64,000 nucleotides of DNA from Amycolatopsis sacchari (GCF_900114035.1 NZ_FORP01000005.1:124001-188000), one strand, 5' to 3'. Positions 40,768-49,928 are shown, counted from the first letter of the stretch. Program-made: numbers and translations. The notes: generated from the letters alone by a model not told the origin.

Positions 40768-41355
40768 TCAGGAGAGCAGCCGCCGGATGGCCGTCCCGAC
40801 CTTGGTGGCGTCCGGTTCACCGCCGGTGATGAGGTCCACGTAGCAGAACGACTCGGCGATGCGGACCACGAGGTAGGCGAGGTCCTCGAGCGGGAGCCCG
40901 CCGGGCGGGTCGGGCAGCTCGTCGCGCAGCAGGCCGGTCACGTACGCGATGAAGTTGTGCTGGAGCTCGCTGCTGCGGGTCGTCAGGATCCGCAGCGCGA
41001 TCTCGCCCTCCTGCTGCAGGAACGTGCGCATGTACGGCGCGTCGAGCACCGCGGCGATGAACCCCTCCAGCGTGTCGGCCACCGCGTCGACCCCGGTGGC
41101 CGCGGTGCGTTTCCGGCAGCGGTCGAGGGTCGGTCTCGCCAGCGACCAGTTGACCTCGCCCAGCAACCGGTCGCGGCTGCCGACCCAGCGGTTGAGCGTC
41201 ATCCGGCTGACGCCGAGCTCGGTGGCGAGCGCCTGCATCTCGATGCGGGTCCCGCTGCGGAACTGCCGCCGCGCCAGCTGGACCGCGGCGTCCCGCCCCT
41301 GGGGCGCGGGCGCCGCGTCGCGCTTCGAGGCGGCGTGACGGGGCGCGGCAGGCAT
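40768..41355 (-). CDS. TetR-family regulator (QsdR-like)
   Basis: A 195-residue protein. A long basic N-terminal tail precedes the HTH: IEMQALATELGVSRMTLNRW, then VGSRDRLLGEVNWSLA, resembling the QsdR group of TetR proteins. The C-terminal domain contains DLAYLVVRIAESFCYVDLIT. It is the closest regulator gene to the GTTAC-N12-GTAAC operators, which makes it the best candidate to bind them. It has no copy of that site in its own upstream region. Confidence 0.85.
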   Translation of the reverse strand: MPAAPRHAASKRDAAPAPQGRDAAVQLARRQFRSGTRIEMQALATELGVSRMTLNRWVGSRDRLLGEVNWSLARPTLDRCRKRTAATGVDAVADTLEGFIAAVLDAPYMRTFLQQEGEIALRILTTRSSELQHNFIAYVTGLLRDELPDPPGGLPLEDLAYLVVRIAESFCYVDLITGGEPDATKVGTAIRRLLS

Positions 41356-41418
41356 GCACCGCAGCCTAGTGGGTGCGCCGTCCGGTGGGGCTCGGCACGC
41401 CCGGGAGACGCGAACGCG

Positions 41419-41450
41419 GGCACCCGGGCACTGGCCGGCGTCCGGGTGCC
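41419..41450. repeat. GC-rich hairpin in the TetR/SDR intergenic region
   Basis: GGCACCCGG (41419-41427) and CCGGGTGCC (41442-41450) form a perfect 9-bp stem in the 206-bp divergent gap 41356-41561. No T run follows, so it may be structural or an operator. A more AT-rich segment with the SDR promoter follows. No gene is seen in the gap. Confidence 0.45.
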
Positions 41451-41561
41451 AGGGGGAATAGGCGTTCCCTATGGACCCTGCTGCGATTTCGTCTTTGCTT
41501 CGCGTTCTTTTCCGGACTTAGCCTGGGGAAACCGGAGAACGCAAGGGAAAGGAAATCGTGC

Positions 41562-42332
41562 ATGACCACGACCGAAAACGGTTCCGCAACCCGGGAACTC
41601 GCCGGAAAGCGGGCCGTGGTCACCGGTGGTTCCCGTGGAATCGGGGCGGCGATCGTGCGCCAGTTGCTGGACGCGGGCGCCGAGGTGCTCACGACGGCCA
41701 GGTCCGAGACGAGCACCGTGCCGGAGGGCGCGTCGTTCGTGGCGGTCGACGTGCGTACGCGCGCCGGGATCGAGGAACTCGCCGCCGCGGTGGAGGAGCG
41801 GCTGGGCGGAGCGGACATCGTGGTCCACAACGCCGGGGGCGCGGGGCCGCACCCGGGTGCGCTGGCCATCCCCGACGAGGAGTGGCTGAACGCGCTGAAC
41901 CTGAACTTCCTGGCGTCCGTGCGGCTGGACTCGTTGCTCGCGCCGGGGATGCGGGAGCGCGGTTCGGGGGCGATCGTGCACGTCGCCTCGGCGGCCACGC
42001 CCACCGTGGCCCCGCCGTGGCTGCACTACACGACGGCGAAGGCGGCGCTGGAGAACTACAGCCGCGGCCTGGCGCTGGAGCTGGCCGGGTACGGGGTGCG
42101 GGTCAACATCGTGTCGCCGGGCCGCACGGAGACTCCCGGTGGGGTGGCGAGGCGGAAGGAGTGGTCGTTGATGACGGAGGGACCCGGGCAGGACGTGACT
42201 TCGCCCCCGCTGGGCCGGGACGGCCGCCCGGACGACATCGCCAACGCCGTTTTCTTCCTCGTTTCCGAGCGGGCGAGCTGGGTCACCGGAAGCACGCTCG
42301 TCGTCGACGGCGGCGAATACCCCAAACACTGA
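41562..42332 (+). CDS. SDR-family oxidoreductase (first of three tandem SDRs)
   Basis: A 256-residue classical SDR: TGGSRGIG (residues 21-28), HNAGGAGPH, Ser in HVASAATPT, catalytic YTTAKAALE and GSTLVVDGGEY. ATG 41562 follows AAGGGAAAGG. First gene of a co-directional set of three SDRs with gaps of 11 and -4 bases. Confidence 0.88.
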   Translation: MTTTENGSATRELAGKRAVVTGGSRGIGAAIVRQLLDAGAEVLTTARSETSTVPEGASFVAVDVRTRAGIEELAAAVEERLGGADIVVHNAGGAGPHPGALAIPDEEWLNALNLNFLASVRLDSLLAPGMRERGSGAIVHVASAATPTVAPPWLHYTTAKAALENYSRGLALELAGYGVRVNIVSPGRTETPGGVARRKEWSLMTEGPGQDVTSPPLGRDGRPDDIANAVFFLVSERASWVTGSTLVVDGGEYPKH

Positions 42333-42343
42333 AAGGCGCGCAC

Positions 42344-43081
42344 GTGTACCGCGGCAAAAATGTGGTGATCACCGGCGGAAGCAGTGGAATCGGCTTCGGG
42401 GTGGCGAAATTCTTCGTGGCGGGTGGCGCTCGGGTGGCGATCACCGGGCGTTCGCAGGCCACCCTCGACGCGGCGCGGCAACAGCTCGGCGAGAACGTGG
42501 TGACGGTGCGGGGTGACGTGGCGTCGCCGGCGGACCTGGACGAGATGGCCGACCGGGTGAAGCGCGAGCTCGGTTCGGTCGAGGCCTTGTTCGTCAACGC
42601 CGGGATCACGAGGTCGTCGCCGTTCGAGTCGATGACCGAGGAGGTGTACGACGAGCTGTTCGCGATCAACGTCAAGGGCGCCTACTTCACCGTGCAGAAG
42701 CTCGCTCCGCTGCTGAGCACGGGCGCCGGCGTCGTCCTCACCACCTCGGCCGCGAACGTGCAGGGCATCGAGGGGGCGAGTGCCTACGCGGCGGGCAAGG
42801 CGGCGGTGCGCTCGATGGCCCGCAGCCTCGCCCGCGAGCTCCTGCCGCGGGGGATACGGGTCAACGCCGTCAGCCCCGGCCCCATCGACACCGAGATCCT
42901 GGAGAAGGAGATGAGCGCGGAGGACGCCGCGGCGTTCAAGGCGCAGGTGGTCGCGAACAACCCGATGCAGCGCTTCGGCGGCCCGGACGAGATCGCGCGG
43001 GCGGTCGCCTTCCTCGCCTTCGACGCGACCTACACCACCGGCGCCGAACTCGCCGTGGACGGCGGTGCGACGCAGCTGTGA
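42344..43081 (+). CDS. SDR-family oxidoreductase (second of three tandem SDRs)
   Basis: A 245-residue SDR from GTG 42344, 11 bases after the previous stop. Features are TGGSSGIG (residues 9-16), VNAGITRSS, Ser in TTSAANVQG, catalytic YAAGKAAVR and GAELAVDGGA. About half identical by eye to the third SDR, so the pair looks like a duplication. Substrate unknown. Confidence 0.87.
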   Translation: MYRGKNVVITGGSSGIGFGVAKFFVAGGARVAITGRSQATLDAARQQLGENVVTVRGDVASPADLDEMADRVKRELGSVEALFVNAGITRSSPFESMTEEVYDELFAINVKGAYFTVQKLAPLLSTGAGVVLTTSAANVQGIEGASAYAAGKAAVRSMARSLARELLPRGIRVNAVSPGPIDTEILEKEMSAEDAAAFKAQVVANNPMQRFGGPDEIARAVAFLAFDATYTTGAELAVDGGATQL

Positions 43082-43821
43082 CCAGGGAAACGGTGCTCAT
43101 CACCGGCGGGACCAGCGGGATCGGTCTCGCCACCGCGCGGCTGCTGCACGAGCGCGGTGCGGAGGTGCTGGTGACCGGCCGGAACCCCGAGACGATCCGG
43201 GCGGCCCGGGCTGAACTCCCCGGCGAGGTCGAGATCGTCGAGGCCGACATCGCCTCGCTCGCCGACACCGACCGCGTCATCGCCGCGGCGCGTGACCGCT
43301 TCGGTTCGCTCACGGGAGTGTTCCTGAACGCGGGGGTCAACAAGGCGGTGCCGCTGGGAGAAGTGGACGAGGACACCTACGACGAGGTGTTCGCCGTCAA
43401 CGCGAAGGGGCAGTTCTTCTTGCTGCAGAAGGCCTTGCCCCTCCTGGCGGACAACGCGTCGGTGGTGTTCACGGTCGGCATCGCGGCCACCCGCGGCCTG
43501 CCGGGCGCGAGCCTCGGTGCGGGCAGCAAGGGGGCGTTGCTGGCGATGGTGCCGTCGCTGGCGGTGGAGCTGGCGCCGCGCGGGATCCGGGTCAACGCCG
43601 TGAGCCCCGGCCCGATCGCGACGCCGATCTGGGCCAAGTCCGGGATGCCGGCCGAGCAGGTGAGCGCGGCCAGGGAGGCCGTCGCGGCGGGGGTTCCGCT
43701 GGGACGGCTCGGCGAGGCGCGGGAAGTCGCTGCGGCCGTGGCCTTCCTGCTCTCCCCGGACGCGGGCTACATCACCGGCGAGAACCTCGTCGTCGGCGGC
43801 GGCACCGGCCTGCGGGTCTGA
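43078..43821 (+). CDS. SDR-family oxidoreductase with altered active site (third of three)
   Basis: A 247-residue SDR from GTG 43078, overlapping the previous stop by four bases. It has TGGTSGIG and LNAGVNKAV, but the catalytic region reads GASLGAGSKGALLAM. The usual Tyr of YxxxK is replaced by Gly (Gly-Ala-Gly-Ser-Lys), although Lys is kept, and the catalytic Ser segment reads VGIAATRG. Classical dehydrogenase activity is therefore doubtful. Confidence 0.85.
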   Translation: MTRETVLITGGTSGIGLATARLLHERGAEVLVTGRNPETIRAARAELPGEVEIVEADIASLADTDRVIAAARDRFGSLTGVFLNAGVNKAVPLGEVDEDTYDEVFAVNAKGQFFLLQKALPLLADNASVVFTVGIAATRGLPGASLGAGSKGALLAMVPSLAVELAPRGIRVNAVSPGPIATPIWAKSGMPAEQVSAAREAVAAGVPLGRLGEAREVAAAVAFLLSPDAGYITGENLVVGGGTGLRV

Positions 43822-43835
43822 CCGCGGCGGGGCCT

Positions 43836-44753
43836 TCACGGGGCGGGCGCCAGCGCCCGCCCCGCTTCTGCGAAGACCTCGCGGATCCAGCGGTGCTCCG
43901 GGTCGTCGTCGTGCATCGGGTGCCACCACAGGGCTTCCACGAGCGGCACGGGCTCGAAGGGGCACGGCAGGATCCGCACTCCGTCCACACCGGACAGCAG
44001 CCGCGCCACGTGCCCTTGGAGCAGCCCGATCCGGTCCGTGCCCGCGACGAGGTGGGGGACCGCGAGGAAGCTCTCCACCACGGCGGTCACCCTCGGCTCG
44101 ATCCCGAGCGCCTGCAGCTGCCGGGCGACCGTGGTGAACGCGGTCGCCGACAGGTAGGTGAACACCCACGGCAGCTTCCGCAGGTCGTCCATCGTCAGCG
44201 CGTCGCCGACCTGGTCGTTGCTCTCACCGACCACGCACACCCAGGAGTCCGCGAACAGGTCGGCGTGCGGGACGCCGCGGAGGTACCCGTGCGGCAGCAT
44301 CATCCCGTCGACGTGCCGCAGGCTTTCCGGCGCGTTGTCCACAATGGACGCCGTGCTGGGCTCGAACCGCAGGCGCACCCCGGGTGCGCGTTCGTCGAGG
44401 ATCCGGCCGACCGCGGCGCCCAGCACGGCCACCACGTAGTCCGAGGCGGCGACCCGGAACTCGCGGCCCGAGGTGGTCGGGTCGAACCCGGGGTGCGCGC
44501 TGAACGCCTGCCGGACCCCGATGAGCGCCGCCTCGGCGCGGGGGCGCAGCTGCGCGGCCAGCGGGGTCAGCTCGTAGGCGTTGCCCTTGCGGACCAGCAG
44601 CTGGTCGCCGAAGTGCCGCCGCAGCCGGGCCAGTGACGAGCTGAGCGCCGGCTGGCTGAGCCCGAGCCGGGCGGCGGCCCTGGTGACGCTCTTCTCCCGC
44701 AGGAGCATGTCCAGGGGGACAAGGAGGTTCAGGTCCAGGTTCGTGAGGTTCAC
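43836..44753 (-). CDS. LysR-family transcriptional regulator
   Basis: A 305-residue LTTR from GTG 44753 with GGAGAGGG upstream. The N-terminal HTH includes LDMLLREKSVTRAAARLGLS and QPALSSSLARLRRHFGD (about residues 14-50). The effector domain starts near 90 (REFRVAASDYVVAVLG), in the NodD/PcpR-like group that often answers aromatic ligands. Divergent from the LLM monooxygenase that opens the glycoside island. The motif at 44806-44834 between them recurs at four more promoters, so this LysR may control the whole island. Confidence 0.87.
   Translation of the reverse strand: MNLTNLDLNLLVPLDMLLREKSVTRAAARLGLSQPALSSSLARLRRHFGDQLLVRKGNAYELTPLAAQLRPRAEAALIGVRQAFSAHPGFDPTTSGREFRVAASDYVVAVLGAAVGRILDERAPGVRLRFEPSTASIVDNAPESLRHVDGMMLPHGYLRGVPHADLFADSWVCVVGESNDQVGDALTMDDLRKLPWVFTYLSATAFTTVARQLQALGIEPRVTAVVESFLAVPHLVAGTDRIGLLQGHVARLLSGVDGVRILPCPFEPVPLVEALWWHPMHDDDPEHRWIREVFAEAGRALAPAP
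43840..43863. terminator. Strong hairpin overlapping the LysR C-terminal codons
   Basis: GGGGCGGGCGC-CA-GCGCCCGCCCC is a perfect 11-bp stem between the convergent SDR operon and LysR gene. It probably ends the SDR transcript, although it codes for the last LysR residues. The plus side is followed by GCTTCTG, a weak T tract. Confidence 0.55.
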
Positions 44754-44805
44754 GGTCGCCCTCTCCTTCGCCGTTGACGCGCGGACGCGGAGGAGTCTAC
44801 GCTAA

Positions 44806-44834
44806 AACCAGAATCAACATTCTAAATCTTGTTT
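44806..44834. promoter_or_regulatory. Island motif, site A (LysR / LLM divergent promoter)
   Basis: Read on the minus strand, the 29-base site contains AGATTTAGAATGTTGATTCT, with the inner palindrome GAAT-GTTG-ATTC. By eye it agrees with site D (56903-56931) at about 23 of 29 positions. It lies 22 bases before the LLM start. Confidence 0.65.
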
Positions 44835-44855
44835 CTACGGCCACTGGAGGTCGCT

Positions 44856-45959
44856 GTGCACTTCTCCGCGTTCCTGACCACCCGGTCCTCCGGTCCCGCC
44901 GACGACCGGCCCGTCATCGAGGCGATGGTCGACCACGCGGTGGAGGCCGAACGGCTCGGGTTCGACGCCGTCTTCCTGCCTGATCACCACTTCACCGGCT
45001 ACGCGCCGCCGGCCAGCGACCCGATGATGTTCGCGGCCTACCTCGCCGCGAAACTGCCCCGGCTGCACTTCGGGTTCTCCGTGCAGACCATCCCGCTGCA
45101 CCACCCGGTCCGCTTCGCCGAGCGGCTCAACCTCATCGACCAGCTCACCGACGGCAAGGTCCTCGTCGGCACCGGCAGCGGGACCACGCCGGAGGAGATG
45201 ATCGGGCTAGGTATCAATTACAAGGACACCGCGCAGCTGTCGGTGTCCAATCTGGAGCTCGTGGAACGCTTGTGGGCCAAGGAGATCTCCGACCCGCCGA
45301 TCGAGTTCGACAACGGGCACTACCGCGGCTCGGTCGTCTCGCGGATCGTGCCCGCGCCCTACTCGGCCGGCGGCCCGCAGCTGATGTCGGTCGCCGCGCG
45401 GCCGTCGAGCACGCAGCGGGCGGCGAGCAAGGCCCAGCCCGCGTTCATCCTCGCCTTCACGCCGCCGACGATCGACGACGGGCGGCCGCTGGAGCACCTG
45501 CGCCGCTACTTCCAGGCCTACCGCGAAGCGCTGGAGGCGGCCGGGCACGACGAAGCCCGCGTCGCCCACGCGCTGGAGTGGACCACGCACACCTACCAGC
45601 ACGTGCACCTCGCCGAGACCGACGAGCAGGCCGAGGAGGAGCTGCAGCTGCTCATGGAGCAGTACCAGGAGGCGATCGAGCGCGAGCACGTCGCGAACCT
45701 CGCCGCCGAGCGGATCACGGGCGTGACGCTGCCCCCGCCGCCGGACGCCCGCAAACCCGGCTACCAGCGCACCTGGTGCCTGTGGGGCAGCCCGGAAACC
45801 GTCACCGAGCACCTGCGGGAGATCCAGGGCATCGGGATCGGCAACGTGCTCGGCGGGTTCCTCGGCGGGCCGCTGACCCCGGAGCGGGTCGCGCTGGGCC
45901 GTCAGTCGATGGAGCTGTTCGCCACGCGCGTCATGCCGCACTTCCGGGCGGCGGCGTGA
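44856..45959 (+). CDS. LLM-class (luciferase-like) flavin monooxygenase
   Basis: A 367-residue protein from GTG 44856 after GGAGG; an upstream in-frame TTG at 44829 lies in the regulatory motif. Bacterial luciferase-family features are AERLGFDAVFLPDHHF, LPRLHFGFSVQTIPLHHPVR and DGKVLVGTGSGTTPEE (about residues 95-110). At this size FMNH2-dependent monooxygenases are usual, and a flavin reductase gene sits at 55672. It may oxidise an aromatic aglycone. Its stop overlaps the GH3 start. Confidence 0.87.
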   Translation: MHFSAFLTTRSSGPADDRPVIEAMVDHAVEAERLGFDAVFLPDHHFTGYAPPASDPMMFAAYLAAKLPRLHFGFSVQTIPLHHPVRFAERLNLIDQLTDGKVLVGTGSGTTPEEMIGLGINYKDTAQLSVSNLELVERLWAKEISDPPIEFDNGHYRGSVVSRIVPAPYSAGGPQLMSVAARPSSTQRAASKAQPAFILAFTPPTIDDGRPLEHLRRYFQAYREALEAAGHDEARVAHALEWTTHTYQHVHLAETDEQAEEELQLLMEQYQEAIEREHVANLAAERITGVTLPPPPDARKPGYQRTWCLWGSPETVTEHLREIQGIGIGNVLGGFLGGPLTPERVALGRQSMELFATRVMPHFRAAA

Positions 45960-48301
45960 CCGGCGCGCTGGATCCGGCGCGCAAGGCGGCGCTGACGGCC
46001 GGGGAGACCGGGTACCGCACCCCGGCCGAGCCCGCCGTCGGGCTGCGCCCGGTGTACCTCGTGGACGGTCCGCTCGGCCTGGTCAGCCCGACCTTCGACG
46101 AGCGGGACACGTCGCTGCTGCTGCCGAGCGGGATCGCGCTGGGCGCGACCTGGGATCCGGACGTGGTGCGGTCGGTGGCGGCGGCGGAAGGCTCGGAAGC
46201 CCGCAGCCGTGGTTTCGACGCCGTCTACGCGCCCAACCTCAACCTGGCCCGCACCGGGCTTTCCGGCCGGACGTTCGAGATGCTGTCGGAGGACCCGTTG
46301 CTGGCCGGGGTGCTCGGCGCGGCGTTCGTCGAAGGCCTGCAGGGACAGGGCGTCGCCGCCGTGCCGAAACACCTGGTGTGCAACGACACCGAGACCGAGC
46401 GCCAGCGGATGAGCGCCGACGTGGACGACACCGCCCTGCGCGAGGTGTACCTGCGGCCGTTCGAGCACGCCGTCCGCGCGGGAGCGTGGGCGATGATGAC
46501 CGCCTACAACCGGCTCAACGGCACGCCCTGCGCGGCGCACGCCGAGCTGCTGGCGATCGTGAAGGACGAGTGGGGTTTCGACGGAATCGTGATTTCCGAC
46601 TACTTCGCCCTGCACGAGACGCTCGGGCCCGCGCTCGCCGGGCTCGACCTCGAAATGCCCGGTCCCGCCATCCACTTCGGCGCTCGCCTGGCCGAGGCGG
46701 TGGAACGCGGGGACGTGCCGAGGGAGAGGCTCGACGACGCGGTGACGCGGCTGCTCCGCCTGGCGCGCCGGGTGGGTGCGCTCGACGGGAGCAGTCCTCA
46801 GGTCACGGCGCCGGATGTGCCGCCGCACGAGGTGCTGACCGACGCGGCTGTGGCGTCGTTCGTGTTGTGCCGTAACGAGGACGAGCTGCTTCCGCTGGCG
46901 CCCGGGACGCGGCTGGCGGTCATCGGGCCGAACGCCGACCGGCCCTGTTACCAGGGCGCGACGTTCGGCCGCATCCGTCCCGAAGGGGGCGTGACGACGC
47001 CGGTGGAGGCGTTGCGCAAACGCTTTCCCGTGAGCTACGAGCGGGGTGTGGACAGCGTTCCCGCGGTGTCGCTCGGCGCGTTCGATGTGTCCACTCCGGA
47101 CGGTCAGCCTGGGGTGCTGCTGGAGCACTTCCGGGACGGCGAACTCGTGTTGTCGGAGGTGCGGGGGGATAGCGCTTTCATCTGGTTCGGCCACGTGCCG
47201 GGGGTCGGTGCGACCACCGGGCCGGGCGTGCTGCGCCTGACCGCCGTGTGCACGCCGACCGCCGACGGGCGGTGGACGTTCGCGGCGGGCGGGTCCGGGA
47301 CGACGGTGCTGTCGGTCGACGGGACGGTGCTCGCGTCCCGGCCCGCCCCGGCCCCGGGTGACGTGATGGGGCAGGTCGCCCGTGCGGAGACGACGGGTGC
47401 CGAGGTCGAGCTACGGGCGGGACAGCCGGTGACCGTGGTCGCCGAGATGACGTCGGCGGGCAGCCGCGTGCAGGCGTTGACGGTGACCTGTGCCCCGCCG
47501 CCGGTGCCCGGTGCGCTGGCGCGTGCCGTGCGAGCGGCGGCCGAGGCCGACGCGGTCGTCCTCGTGGTCGGGGACGAGCTGGAGACCTCGCGCGAGAGCC
47601 GGGACCTGGAGTCGTCGGCTTTGCCCGCGGCGCAGGTGGAGCTGATCCGGGAGGTGTGCCGCGCCAACCCGCGGACCGTGGTGGTTGTCAACGCCGGGCG
47701 CCCGGTCGACGCGCCGTGGGCCGGTTTTGCGGGTGCGGTGTTGCAGGGCTGGTTCGCCGGCCAGGGGTTCGCGGACGCGCTGGCACGGGTCCTCGCGGGC
47801 GACGACGAACCCGGCGGCCGTATGCCGGTGACCGTCCCACTGCGCGACGAGGACCGTTCCACGCACGGCGAGACGCTGGACGCGGACCTGCGCCGGAACT
47901 ACACCGCCGCGGAGCCGACCGGCTACCGGCACCTCGCGCGCACGGGCACGCGGGCGCGGTTCGCGTTCGGCTCGGGGTCGGGCTACACGACGTTCCACTT
48001 CGGACCGTCGCGCTGGGACGGACGGCGCGTCCGGCTCGACGTGACCAACACCGGTGCGCGGCGAGGTCGTGAAGTGGTGCAGGTGTACGTCCGCGCCCCG
48101 GGCGAGGCGGACGCGCGGCTGGCGGGGTTCGCCGGGGTGCGGTTGGCGCCGGGGGAGACCGCGGAGGTGGAGGTCGTGCTGGAGGGGCGGGTGTGGCAGC
48201 GGTGGCGTGAGGGCCGGTGGCAGGTGCCGCCGGGCAGGCACGAGGTGCTGGTGGGGCGCTCGGCGGAGGAGGTCGTGGAGGTGCTGGAGCACGAGGTGTG
48301 A
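45956..48301 (+). CDS. Glycoside hydrolase family 3 beta-glucosidase with PA14-like insert
   Basis: A 781-residue GH3 enzyme from GTG 45956. The TIM-barrel domain has VPKHLVCND (Lys138-His139) and the nucleophile Asp215 in GIVISDYFAL. The second alpha/beta domain carries VVVVNAGRPVDAPWA, and between its halves is a PA14-like region (GVLLEHFRDGELVLSE, DGRWTFAAGGSGTTVLSVDG). A fibronectin-III-like domain closes the protein. No signal peptide, so it acts on imported glycosides. Its 3' end is partly duplicated downstream. Operon with the LLM gene (GTGA overlap). Confidence 0.9.
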   Translation: MTGALDPARKAALTAGETGYRTPAEPAVGLRPVYLVDGPLGLVSPTFDERDTSLLLPSGIALGATWDPDVVRSVAAAEGSEARSRGFDAVYAPNLNLARTGLSGRTFEMLSEDPLLAGVLGAAFVEGLQGQGVAAVPKHLVCNDTETERQRMSADVDDTALREVYLRPFEHAVRAGAWAMMTAYNRLNGTPCAAHAELLAIVKDEWGFDGIVISDYFALHETLGPALAGLDLEMPGPAIHFGARLAEAVERGDVPRERLDDAVTRLLRLARRVGALDGSSPQVTAPDVPPHEVLTDAAVASFVLCRNEDELLPLAPGTRLAVIGPNADRPCYQGATFGRIRPEGGVTTPVEALRKRFPVSYERGVDSVPAVSLGAFDVSTPDGQPGVLLEHFRDGELVLSEVRGDSAFIWFGHVPGVGATTGPGVLRLTAVCTPTADGRWTFAAGGSGTTVLSVDGTVLASRPAPAPGDVMGQVARAETTGAEVELRAGQPVTVVAEMTSAGSRVQALTVTCAPPPVPGALARAVRAAAEADAVVLVVGDELETSRESRDLESSALPAAQVELIREVCRANPRTVVVVNAGRPVDAPWAGFAGAVLQGWFAGQGFADALARVLAGDDEPGGRMPVTVPLRDEDRSTHGETLDADLRRNYTAAEPTGYRHLARTGTRARFAFGSGSGYTTFHFGPSRWDGRRVRLDVTNTGARRGREVVQVYVRAPGEADARLAGFAGVRLAPGETAEVEVVLEGRVWQRWREGRWQVPPGRHEVLVGRSAEEVVEVLEHEV

Positions 48302-48565
48302 TGGTGGGTGGCGCCGGGGAGGCCGCGGCAGGTGTGGAGCGTGATCGCGGAGGTGTGACTGGCGCGGGGTTCGCGGGGGCGGAGGTCGTGCTGGCGGAGC
48401 GGGTGTGGCAGCGGTGGCGTGCGGGCCGGTGGCAGGTGCCGCCGGGCAGGCACGAGGTGCTGGTGGGGCGCCCGGCGGGGGAGGCCGCGGAGGTGGAGGT
48501 GGTGTGATCGGGCGGGAGCCGGGGCGGTGGTGGCGTGAGGGGCGGTGGCAGGCGCCGCCGGAAAG
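48188..48565 (+). repeat. Three tandem degenerate copies of the GH3 3' end
   Basis: The segment coding VWQRWREGRWQVPPGRHEVL in the GH3 tail (about 48188-48265) recurs nearly intact at about 48402-48480 (VWQRWRAGRWQVPPGRHEVL). It recurs again, shortened, near 48519-48560 (WWREGRWQAPPE). Copy two lies in a 68-codon frame starting at ATG 48301, which overlaps the GH3 stop. That frame is probably a by-product of the duplication rather than a functional gene. Confidence 0.7.
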
Positions 48566-48647
48566 CGCTTCACCGCCGCGTCCCCCCGTCACCGCGCCGT
48601 CGTTTTCCCGCCAGCTTCGCCTCCGCGGCGCTTCTACCGTCGTCGCC

Positions 48648-49829
48648 GTGGATATTGATCTCTCGCCGGCCCGGCCGGTGCTCCGCGCGCCGGTGGTGGG
48701 GTTCCTGACGCTGGCCGCCGCGGTGGGCACCGCGACCCTGTACCCGTTGCAACCCTCGATCGCGGAGGTCGCCGGGTCGCTGGACATCCCGGCGGCCGTC
48801 GTCGGCTCGGTGCTCGCCTGCGGGCCGGCCGGGTACCTGGCCGGGCTCGCGGTGCTGGTCCCGCTGGTGGACCGGTTCCCGCCGAGAACGGTGGTGGCCG
48901 CGCAGTTCGCCGCGCTCGCCGCCGCCTTGGCGCTGGCCACTGCCGCCGGGTCAGCCGTGCTGCTCGGGCTCGTGCTCGCCGTGATCGGGGCCGGCTCCGC
49001 GGTGGGGGCCCAGCTGAGTTCGGTCGCGGGACGCTTCGCCGAGCCGCACCGCCGGGCGACCGTGCTCGGCGTGGTGACGTCCGGGATCTCCGCGGGCATC
49101 CTCGCCGGGCGGATCGGTGGTGGCTGGCTGACCGGGATGATCGGCTGGCGCGGCATGCTGCTGGTGTTCGCGCTCGCGTGCGCGATCCTCGCGCTCGCCG
49201 CCCGGTGGGCGCTGCCCGCCACGCCCGGCCGCACCGGTTACCTGGCTACGTTGCGCGGGGTGCCGGGGCTGTACCTGAGGTTCCCGGCGTTGCGGCTGGC
49301 CGCCGGGCGCGGCGTCCTGTGGTTCTTCGCGTTCTGCGCGGTGTGGGCGGGCATCGCGGTCGCGCTGTCGCAGCCGCCGTTCTCGTACTCGCCGGAACGG
49401 ATCGGCGCGTACGCGGCAGCCGGGCTGCTCGGCATCGTCGGCACCCGGATCGCCGGGGTGTGGACCGACCGCATCGGCGTGCGGCGGGTCATCCTCATCG
49501 GACTGGCGCTCGCCGCCGCGGCTGCGTTGACACTCGGCCTCTGCCTGCCGAACACGCCCCTCACGCTGGTCTGCCTCGGCATGTTCGACGCCGGGCTGTT
49601 CGCCGCGCAGGTGGCCAACCAGAGCACCGTGCTCGCACTCGACCCGGCGGCCCCTGCGCGGTTCAACAGCGCCTACATGGTCGTCTACTTCGTCGGCGGC
49701 ACCCTCGGCACCGCGGCAGGCGCGGCCGCGGTGGGCCGGTTCGGCTGGATGGCAACCGCGGTGGTGAGTGCCGCGGCGATCGTGGCTGCCGCGGGGATCA
49801 CCGCAGCCAGCCGGGCCGGGGCCGGGTGA
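48648..49829 (+). CDS. MFS transporter
   Basis: A 393-residue, 12-segment MFS protein from GTG 48648 (VDIDLSPARP). No good ribosome site is visible, and an earlier in-frame start would reach into the repeats. Segment 4 reads AGSAVGAQLSSVAGRFAEPH, and RIAGVWTDRIGVRR marks the second-half loop. Resembles small-molecule exporters of the NepI/YgaY type. It is in the island but not preceded by the island motif. A copy of its 3' end lies just past the stop. Confidence 0.82.
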   Translation: MDIDLSPARPVLRAPVVGFLTLAAAVGTATLYPLQPSIAEVAGSLDIPAAVVGSVLACGPAGYLAGLAVLVPLVDRFPPRTVVAAQFAALAAALALATAAGSAVLLGLVLAVIGAGSAVGAQLSSVAGRFAEPHRRATVLGVVTSGISAGILAGRIGGGWLTGMIGWRGMLLVFALACAILALAARWALPATPGRTGYLATLRGVPGLYLRFPALRLAAGRGVLWFFAFCAVWAGIAVALSQPPFSYSPERIGAYAAAGLLGIVGTRIAGVWTDRIGVRRVILIGLALAAAAALTLGLCLPNTPLTLVCLGMFDAGLFAAQVANQSTVLALDPAAPARFNSAYMVVYFVGGTLGTAAGAAAVGRFGWMATAVVSAAAIVAAAGITAASRAGAG

Positions 49830-49865
49830 CGCCCCCGGCGCGGCCGCGGTGGGCCGGTTCGGCTG
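49719..49865 (+). repeat. Tandem copy of the MFS gene 3' end
   Basis: A 29-base segment containing GCGGCCGCGGTGGGCCGGTT is identical at 49719-49747 (inside the MFS gene) and 49837-49865 (just past its stop), a 118-bp period. About 30 further bases are similar. The 99-bp gap to the convergent isomerase gene is largely this copy. Confidence 0.65.
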
Positions 49866-49928
49866 CACCGCGGCCGCGGTGGCGAGTGCAGTGGGTCACC
49901 GGCCGGAGCCCGGTGACAACCCCGGACC

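Noticed and set aside
48301-48507. 68-codon frame as an independent gene
   Set aside because: Its recognisable half is a copy of the GH3 C-terminus, so it is better explained by duplication.
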